Below, piece by piece: positions 56,601 to 64,000 of a DNA stretch of 64,000 bases. Each line of letters starts with the position of its first letter. The stretch's first letter is position 1. A program made the translations under genes and the position numbers. The notes under the pieces were generated by a model. It saw nothing but the letters and a program-made list of their open reading frames with translations, searched no databases and was not told the DNA's origin. This DNA comes from Podocnemis expansa (Eukaryota > Chordata > Testudines > Podocnemididae). The stretch covers positions 12,563,403-12,627,402 of the forward strand of contig ML681981.1 in the NCBI GenBank assembly GCA_007922195.1. The letters run 5' to 3'.

Positions 56601-57690
56601 CCCTGGCCCACCTTCCAGTTCCCCCCACTGGGAAGCTACACTGGCTGCAGCTCTTAAAACATTTAGTTATTCTTATCTTTTGGGTTGCTGACCCTTGCCC
56701 TAGGTTAGGCATTCATTCTTAATGTGATTCCTTCCTGTCTTTAGCTACGCTCCTTTCACAAACTAATAAATGATCCCATCCATCAGTTTCAGTAAAATAG
56801 TATGCTGCTGGGTCACAGGAGGATTTCTTAAAAAGTACTCTTCCCCAGATCACAGTTAGAATGAAGTGGCTGCCATTATCTTGTGAATTTAGGAAATTTA
56901 ACTCTTTACCTTGAAGAGTAGAATTATGTTTTGTGTATCCACATTTAGTTTGAAAATTGGGTCCAGGTTTTGATTAATGCTCTTTGTATTAGGCCTGATA
57001 ATTACTGCTGAAAATCTTATGCTAAGGGCTAGTTTTCTCCTTCCCTTTAGTGTTGTGGATAGCAGGATGCCATGGTAAATTGTTGCTTACTTTTAGGATG
57101 CTTAATAACTACAGTGTGTTCAGATACAAGGAGACTACCTGCTTTTAAAAAGGTATTTTGTCCTCCTTCCTGTTAGTGCTGCACTTTCTGAAAAGCATGC
57201 ATACAAACTAAGAAGGGGATGGGCAGACAGTTGGCAAAACTCAAACATCAGCATTGTCCATATGCTCTTTGAATCTCTGTGGAAATCAGGATTGGAGGTC
57301 TTTTCCCATCTCTTGGTCAATAGATGGCGCTGCTCATCCTAAATTTGCAAGATTTTAAGCAGTGACTCTTGGAAACTTGGCTTGTGTCAAATCTTTGAAT
57401 AAGAAAATACTATCAGCCCAGACTCTTGATTTCAAGGACGGTAGCCTTGTGTTCTGAATAATATTCTTTCTTCCTGATAGAATACCACTTTGAGCCTGCC
57501 CTAGAACTAAGTATGGTACCTTTATTATTTATAAAGACTCCTCTTAAACAGGTTGGAGAAAAATTCTTCTACCAAAGCAAGAAAAATCCAAGTTAACTAA
57601 AAGAAAAGACAATTCAAGTTAACCTAAGAATCCAATAACCATTCTAGTAATCTTCCATATTTAGCAGGTGTATCAAGATTGCTTCTAAAT
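50644..57690 (+). other. CEP55: CEP55 intron between coding exons 2 and 3, left part
   Basis: The left part of an 11.4-kb intron. A likely hAT MITE end (CAGTGTTTCTCAAC) starts at 53450 but its other end is not clear. A diverged element with GCAACCTGTGACTC-like and GGGTTGCTGACCC ends lies at about 56465-56705. The block 50770-52620 is unusually mixed in composition and has short open frames on both strands that I could not assign to any family. No further exon was seen. Recognisable CR1 is notably absent compared with the MYOF introns. Confidence 0.6.
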
Positions 57691-57864
57691 CAGTGGTCTC
57701 AAACTCAAATCATCATGAGGACTTGTACAGTGCCACATGAGGACTGGCATGTTAGCCTGAGGACCACACCACTGAAACCTTTTCATACAATACAAATATC
57801 AGTAACGATAGTGTCATTGCAGGCCACAGGAAATAGTTTTGGGGGCTGCATGTTTGAGACCCTG
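57691..57864. mobile_element. hAT MITE (CAGGGGTCTCAAAC family), copy 3
   Basis: It starts CAGTGGTCTCAAACTC and ends TGTTTGAGACCCTG. The flanks TTCTAAAT (57683-57690 and 57865-57872) are a perfect 8-bp target duplication. The interior is in the opposite orientation to copies 1 and 2. Confidence 0.85.
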
Positions 57865-60233
57865 TTCTAAATAGTCTGAAGTCAGCAACTAATAGCTTGG
57901 GTTAGGTCAAGAGAAAATTATCCTCAGAACCAAGTCATGCTGTTACTAGATCTCATCTGCTGCATCTATCATAGTGTGCTGAGCAAGGGTAAACAGACAC
58001 ATGTCTGCAACCTTTCCTATTGAGCCTCCCCTGGAGAACCATGCTGTTTGTCTGCCTCGGGGTCATTCACTTATGGTTGTCCACAAAACCCTATTCTTAT
58101 CCCCATCCTACTTAATCATAAGTTATGGGGTGGAGGTAAGTAAACACATGGCACAGGGCATTTTTACACTGCAATGTAAGCCTGAGCCTGGGCTTGACTT
58201 TAGCTTCCCCTCCAGTCCTATACTCATCTCTCTCTGGCTTGGACCTAAGATCCTAGGATATTTCAGGGCTGGCAGGTTTGAGCTCCTGTCAAGCTGGGTG
58301 CCGTTGCTCTGCTGTGTAGACACAGCCTCCCATACTTGAGTACTGAGATGCCACCAAAAGTATCCCACAATTGTGTGGCCCACCTGCCTTTTTCTTCTCT
58401 CTAAGACTTGCCAGTTAACTTCTGAGAAACAGCTGCTCATCTTGGTATACTGCAGCATCTCAGTGAATCAGTGTTTTAACCTTCCCACTGGTTTTTTGAG
58501 CACTGAGGTGCAAACTCACCACCAGAGAGACCTCTGTGTTTGCAGTGGAGACTGGACAGAAGTTCTTTACAAAGCATGCTGCTTCATGATCACAGGAGCA
58601 CAGCCAAATTTTGATAAATCTTTGGTGTGAAACCAGCAAAACAGTGGACTTTAAAAATAGCAGGGATTACCACACATGCTAGCAAATAAGGACGAAGCTG
58701 ATAGCATGGCAAACTTACCAGACTAGTGCAGGCACTGGATTAAGCAGCTCACAACTGAGTCCTGAATCCTAGGGATTGGAATTGTACCTTGGGCAACTTG
58801 GTGACTGTGTGCCCATTTTATGATGAGTTTGATACAGGATGACCTGGTCAGCCAGGATGGTGCCCTGTTGACCCCAAAAATCCATCATGAGAACAGATGG
58901 GAGCCAGCAGTAGGTGCTGAGCAAGGACAATAAAGTGACTGTTTGGTGAAACAGATCCCAGAGGATGCTTTGGCACAGCTGTGCTGCATCCTGGGGCCAG
59001 ACTCAAAGAAGCTGTTTGTTTGTTTGCCCCAGGGCAACAGCTGGGGGCAAAAGCTGCAGTAGACACAGAAGGGATAGAAAATGCCCCTGACCCTGGTAAC
59101 TTTCGGACTTCGTTTCAGTGTTTAATACACTAATCGCAGGGGAGGAAGGGAGGATTTCTGTTCTGGGAACCAATGGAAAAGTTATTAGAAGACCTGAGTT
59201 AGTAACAAGTATCTGCTAAGGGCAGGCAGCAGGCCATGAGGATCTGGGTACCCCACCTCCCACTCCATGGAGTTCAAAATAGCTACAGGAGAATGCAAAC
59301 AGTAAAACCGTCTTTCATGTGATTTCTTATCTGAGAGAGCACAGTTTTGCTAGGGCATTCCTGTATCTTAAAAATAACCTTTTGCCATGCCTTTAATCCC
59401 TCAATGGTATAATAAGCCACTTGCAAACTGAACGGGGGGAGAGGGGATGCGGAAATGTGTTTCATTTACGAATTCAGACCATTTTAATTAAAGGTTGTCC
59501 ATGCTGTCCACATGTGACACAATCATTGGTGCCAAATTTGACTGTTTGAAATTTTGTCCAGAAACGTGTCAGGAGGGCTAAGTAGGATGGCTGTGGAGTT
59601 CTGTGTTTTGCATGCAGCCATGTGGAAGCTAATGAATCATCCTGTTGATTCCTGACCCAATCGTGGCTTCTGATGGCTACAAATATTTCCTGAAATAGGA
59701 ACTCTAGGATAGTCTTACTGAAGGGAAGGGCATATTTTCCAGGGCCATCTTGGTAGCTGACCTGCCCATTCTACTCCTGTAGTAAATGAACACCACAACC
59801 GTTCGGGGTACTTCAGTTGCGTACACTGCAGGTTTCCCACTAGCAGCTTGGAATATCATCTTCTTTTGCTAGTTGGGTATCACAAGAACTAGTGTTTCCT
59901 CCAAAATGTGGAAGGTCTGTCACTTCAGAGATTTTTGTACCATGCTCAATAATGCCTCCCCCACCTCACTTCACACCCATACCTCCAAACCCAGGTAGTT
60001 CTGCATTTTTTGAATAAAAAAACAAATACAGCTTTGAATTTTTAAACTTACTTTTATCTCAGTGACAAGTACAGACACTAAATGGGCTGTGTCCATAGAG
60101 CTTCTGTGGTCTGAAACATCCCTCTCACAATATACTGAAGTTCAGTTTGCAAAAGTAGCATCTTATGTCCTTGAAATTCCCCAAGGATTTTTTTCTGTGC
60201 TCCTGTAGAAAAAAGACTATTTTTGCATTGGTC

Positions 60234-60264
<31 letters not shown>

Positions 60265-62087
60265 TCCTGTTACACTGAGTGCAGCACAAATCTTCAGTGG
60301 AATTACCTAGCAGTAGACTTTGTCCCTGTAAGGAGCTATCCTATTTAACAACAAACCTAACTGGCTAAGGATGGCAAATCCTAAGTAAACATCCATTGGA
60401 ATGCTGGGCAAAGAATTTGTGTGGCCTGCAACAGTCAGTTTTTAGTAATCCTTAAAGCTGTCTCATAGACCCAAGAATTATTTCATTGCTACTCTGTACT
60501 AATTTTCCTGAAGAACCACAGCTGAGAAATCCACTTCGCAGCCAGGTATCTAAAGTATTCCTACTTAAACACACAGTACCATGGGGCATATAAATGTGGA
60601 ATATCATCCCATCCACTAGGTGACTTTTTCTGTCAGTAATCTTAAAACATTAGCACGCATGTTCTTGGCAAGCTGTTCTGAATAGAAATAGACTAATTAC
60701 CATAGAAGTAATTGTTGCAAAAACAGGATTGTGTTGTCTCTGGAGCAGGATCATTGCCACATAATTCTGTGTTTAATAGATTAATCTCCTTTCAAATGGT
60801 CATTTTGTAAATGAAGTGCAGAAAAGGTAAACCTAAGATATTTTGATTGGATGTCTTCAAAAGCTTCAAAATGTGTACTGTAATCCTTCTTACAACTGCT
60901 AGGTGGTGTCAGAGTAACAGCTGTTAAGGAAAAACTAAGGAAACGCTTGTCTGCTTCTAGTATATGTCAGCTGGAAGGTTTTTCAAAATATGACCAGCAT
61001 AAACCAGTTCATTGATACAGATAAACTGTGAAACTGCTGCCAGTTGTCCTGGTTGGGTCTTAACCCTGAAATTCTGAGTTTAAACATCAATGTTGCTTTA
61101 GTACTAATCACTTTTTATATAAACACCTAGCTCATGTCCTTCCTTGCCTTTACTTCCCTCTGTTTCACAATCCCATAATGGCTCATATGCCTTCCAGTGT
61201 ACTAAGAAGCCCCTCATGGCTGTTGAAACCTCCACCTTCTCCAGCTGTACTGAATGATCAGTAACAAATATGCAACATAGTGACATCTCTAGAACAGAGG
61301 AAAATTTAACTTAATGACAAGAAATACTTTACTAACTGTTAGTGACTTCCATATTAAACCTGTTCTCAATTTTATCACCATATCAGAAGCTGCAATACAA
61401 AAAAGGTATGCCACATAAACAAAGGCGGCGGGTGTCTTTCTAATATAGATGCTAGTTCAACCAGAAGTTATGGTCATGAGGGAAAAATAGAAGCAGAATT
61501 TATGGCCAGTGTGTTTCAGGAGGTTGGACTAGATCAGAGGTTGGCAACCTGAAAGACAAGAGCGATTTTTTTTTAAAAAAATTCCTCAATAACCAAGTGT
61601 TTTGAGACCTGCAGCGGGTGTAGACTCCTGGTGGGGTGTGCTGGGAGCTGGGCCAAGGTGCCTGCTGCAGGGTCTCCTGGCAGGGGCAGTATGAGCTTGG
61701 GACCCGGAGCAGTCCACCCACTGGGTCCTCTGGTGGCAGGGGGGAACCCAGAGCCGCAAGGGGTAGCCAAAGAGTCACATGTGGCTCCAGATGAAGGCTG
61801 CAGATGCCTGGATGAGATGATAGTCCATTCTGTCCTTAATCTGTGAAACCAAGGTTTCACTATAGAATTTAAGTCCATTTTTGCAGCCAAACACAAGCAG
61901 ATGAATCAGAAGGAAACACATTTGTAGTTATAGGAGTATTTCTTTTGGCATCCTCATGACACTAGAATTGTATGTTGATTTTTGTCTGTGACTGTAAGTG
62001 CTTTTGTCTTACAACACTATAAGGTTAGTCACCAGAGTACGCGTTTCTAGAGGAAAAGTCGATTAACACCTTTTTATTTGTCTGCAG
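57865..62087 (+). other. CEP55: CEP55 intron between coding exons 2 and 3, right part
   Basis: Mostly unique-looking sequence. It contains an (A)n tract at about 60238-60263 and a hAT-like element end at 61535 (CAGAGGTTGGCAACC) running to about 61825. The acceptor for the next coding exon is at 62087. No additional exon or RNA gene was recognised. Confidence 0.6.
61535..61825. repeat. Diverged hAT-like element with GTTGGCAACC end
   Basis: It starts CAGAGGTTGGCAACCTG, with AGTCACATGTGGCTCC toward its right side. The right end is not clear. A related element in the other orientation lies at about 56465-56705 (GCAACCTGTGACTCTGGAGC to GGGTTGCTGACCC). Confidence 0.45.
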
Positions 62088-62153
62088 AGAGCTGTAACAA
62101 ACTGCACTGCATCACCAAGTAATCTTAATGAAGTTGAAAGACAATTGAAAGAT
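62088..62153 (+). CDS. CEP55: CEP55 coding exon 3 (before the ESCRT-binding region)
   Basis: A 66-nt exon lies between a strong acceptor (TTTTTATTTGTCTGCAG) and a GTAAGT donor at 62154. It encodes the 22 residues RAVTNCTASPSN and LNEVERQLKD, matching the short linker and the E-x-x-LKD segment that precede the ALIX/TSG101-binding hinge in CEP55. Phase 0 at both ends keeps the frame with the previous exon, giving 178 residues in this window out of about 460 in the family. The next exon was not found before 64000, so the ESCRT-binding region itself lies outside the window. The exon is too short to appear as an ORF. Confidence 0.93.
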
Positions 62154-62386
62154 GTAAGTTTCTTTTATAACATTTTGAATGTATATTCACTATTGTAAAT
62201 ATCCAAGATGCATGAGAATGTAAACAATCCATAGCGTGCTTGAAACAAGTTGAAAAACCTATTTTCATTTGCAAATATCAAACCCACAATCCTTAAGTAG
62301 TCATTAAGGTTACTAAAACCGCAAGGCTTGAGAACAGCATGCTATTTTTGCAGTTTCACTCTGCACCTTTGAGAATTATGCATATA
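62154..62386 (+). other. CEP55: CEP55 intron after coding exon 3
   Basis: Intron sequence following the GTAAGT donor. Nothing further was identified before the DNA element. Confidence 0.6.
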
Positions 62387-62838
62387 CCATGTATACTCGC
62401 AGATAAGCCAACTCCTGGTTCTGGGCCCCCCAAAACAGGAAGAAACGGGTGACCCTCGTATAAGCCGAGGTCTCTCGGGCCTCTAACCCCTCCGCCATGC
62501 GCTGCCGGCTTCCCTGGACTTGCTGACCCCCTCCCAAACCCCTGGGAACTGCTGCGGCTTCCCCTGCAGTCAGACATCCTCCCTAACCCCTGGGAACTGC
62601 CACCACTTTTTCCACTGTCCCTGGGCCCCATTACCTGGCTGCTTCAGCGACTAGGCAGAGGATGGGGCTCCACCCGACCTGACCCGACCCCAAGCCTGCT
62701 CTGAGCATGCTCAGAGTGGGAGATTTAAAACTCTTGGGCTGGGGCTGCTTTATGACCCACATATAAGCTAAGTGCCCTTTTAAGGGGATTTTCAGGCACA
62801 AAAATCTCTGCTTATATGCAAGTATATACAGTAGTCGG
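62387..62838 (-). mobile_element. VNTR-bearing DNA element with ATAAGCC-type ends, second copy
   Basis: On the plus strand it starts ATACCATGTATACTCGCAG then ATAAGCC and ends TATATGCAAGTATATACAGTA. The reverse complement of the right side (GCAGAGATTTTTGTGCCTGA) parallels the left side of the copy at 35814 (GCCAAGACTTTTGTGTCTGA). Between the ends are CCCCTGGGAACTGC(T/C)-type tandem units, the complement of those in the first copy. Confidence 0.6.
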
Positions 62839-62897
62839 TTTCACGAGTTTTGTTCTGCAGCTGTAGGTAAGGTTTCCTGCACTATTAGAATACATGA
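62839..62897. other. Short spacer in CEP55 intron
   Basis: A short unassigned spacer. Confidence 0.4.
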
Positions 62898-62990
62898 TTT
62901 AGAATATCATAGGGTTGGAAGGGACCTCATGAGATCATCGAGTCCAACCCCCTATTAAGATGCCACTACTCACTTGTGTTCTTTCTAGGC
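62898..62990 (-). mobile_element. CR1 3' end, antisense
   Basis: GAATATCATAGGGTTGGAAG and GGACCTCATGAGATCATCGA then GTCCAACCCCCTATTAAG is the reverse complement of a CR1 3' terminus. Only the tail is present. Confidence 0.85.
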
Positions 62991-63770
62991 ACGGTCAATG
63001 GGTATTTTTCAGTAATAGCTACACCAAGGCTGAGCACTAAGGAGTACAAATGGGAAAAAAAGGGGAGCCTAACACACTTAGTGTTAATTTCAGCCCTGTC
63101 CAGAATACATCAATAGTGAGTAGAACAAACCCACACAATTTAAATGACTCATAGTTTAGAAAAAATGCATGCCTATCAGAAAGTAACTATGAGCCTGTTT
63201 AAAAAAAAAAAATCAAGTTGACAGTGATCCATTATGAAGGAACTAAGAAAATCATTCCCTTCTCAGAATGCAAGGACAAACTTGCTAAAAATTTTTGCAA
63301 TCTGTTGACAGGTCCTTGAAGGCATTCCATCTTGAAATGTTACATGTTAACAAGGATCATGATGAGTGGAAGCAGTTTCAAATACATGTATTAACTCTTA
63401 CTTAGTGTTCTTTTGATCAGAGATGGGGAAGCACAGATTTAAATATGAAAACCCATTATCTGAGATTGCATTGCTTGTGTTGTCTTTACATTTGAGCACT
63501 GGATTAAAAGCAAGAAATTGGCCCTGCTATTGGTTTATACGGTCTTAAGTGTTGTCTGTGGTATATAATATTGTTGACAAACAGTGGAGGCATGCAGTCC
63601 TCCCACCAATGCAACTCGCCTCCTATGCTGACATAATAAACTACCTCAATGAGAGGTGTAGGGTTCATGTTAGTGTAGTTAGGGTGACACAATGTCTGTA
63701 TAGACACTTCATTCCTTACCTTGACTATTGACTGTCATTCTTGGCAGTTTCACAACCATGCTGGAGCTGT
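62991..63770 (+). other. CEP55 intron, no identified element
   Basis: AT-rich sequence. The next CEP55 coding exon was not found here. Confidence 0.5.
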
Positions 63771-63774
63771 AAAA

Positions 63775-63995
63775 TTGCTTCCCTGAAGAGCTGGTAGGGT
63801 TGAACCCTGTCCCTAGCTGGGAGCCATGGGCTGTTAGAACTCATTCCCAGCTGGAAGCAAGAAACCCAGGTGCCTGGACCCTGCTCCTGACTGGGAGCCA
63901 GGGATTGAAACCAGGGTGGCTGAATCCTACTCCTGGTGAGGAACTGGGAGGTGAGAATCCTTGGGTAGCTTCCCCTGCTCTCAGTTCCCCACGGG
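63775..63995. repeat. Irregular minisatellite-like repeat
   Basis: The phrases CTAGCTGGGAGCCA, CTGACTGGGAGCCAGGG and GAGGAACTGGGAGGTGAG, each after a CC(T)GCTCCT-like or CCCTGTCCCT-like block, recur at spacings of about 50-80 bp up to the window edge. Units are too variable to count. Confidence 0.45.
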
Positions 63996-64000
63996 AGGGC

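Noticed and set aside
62154..64000. CEP55 next coding exon (ESCRT-binding region)
   Set aside because: No frame matching that region with splice sites was found before the window edge.

Overview
This window is vertebrate nuclear DNA, most likely from a turtle or another non-avian reptile. The evidence is CR1 LINEs as the dominant repeat, DIRS and Ty3/gypsy retrotransposons (not expected in birds), hAT and other DNA elements, and a SINE-like family with a core resembling repeats abundant in turtles. There is no prokaryotic architecture. Two N runs (10 N at 25748-25757 and 100 N at 35973-36072) mark assembly gaps.

Two protein-coding genes are recognisable, arranged head to head. The 5' part of MYOF (myoferlin) lies on the minus strand. 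Its first three coding exons are at 42826-42913, 17739-17794 and 15465-15556, and together they encode the first 78 residues, most of the C2A domain. Everything below 15464 appears to be intron 3, since no further MYOF exon was found. CEP55 lies on the plus strand. A CpG island (about 45190-46035) holds a probable non-coding first exon, followed by coding exons at 48508-48690, 50359-50643 and 62088-62153 (178 residues, all phase 0). The gene runs off the right edge. Both genes take part in membrane remodelling (myoferlin in membrane repair and fusion, CEP55 in ESCRT recruitment for abscission), but nothing here links them functionally beyond synteny.

The rest is intron and intergenic DNA packed with mobile elements. 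From left to right: a minus-strand Ty3/gypsy pol relic (about 780-3900) split by nested insertions; a 373-bp palindromic MITE (8818-9190); a 2.2-kb hAT transposon with terminal inverted repeats, a near-perfect 8-bp TSD and a transposase relic (10495-12722); antisense CR1; a roughly 6-kb DIRS-like tyrosine-recombinase retrotransposon (19486-25430) with long open RT and recombinase frames; LTR-like blocks; a second Ty3/gypsy relic (31230-34290) whose integrase lies before the reverse transcriptase, as in Gmr1-type elements; a G-rich VNTR element containing the larger gap; a CR1 with a long RT frame (39095-40540); and several hAT MITEs around CEP55 exon 1 and in its introns.

The most unusual pattern is a retroposon family in which a SINE-like core occurs twice, tail to tail, within one insertion. 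Three such units (1947-2803, 11650-11997, 36897-37439) are each bracketed by a perfect 9-12 bp target-site duplication, so each seems to have inserted as one unit. A solo head-plus-core copy (41334-41455) has its own roughly 15-bp duplication.
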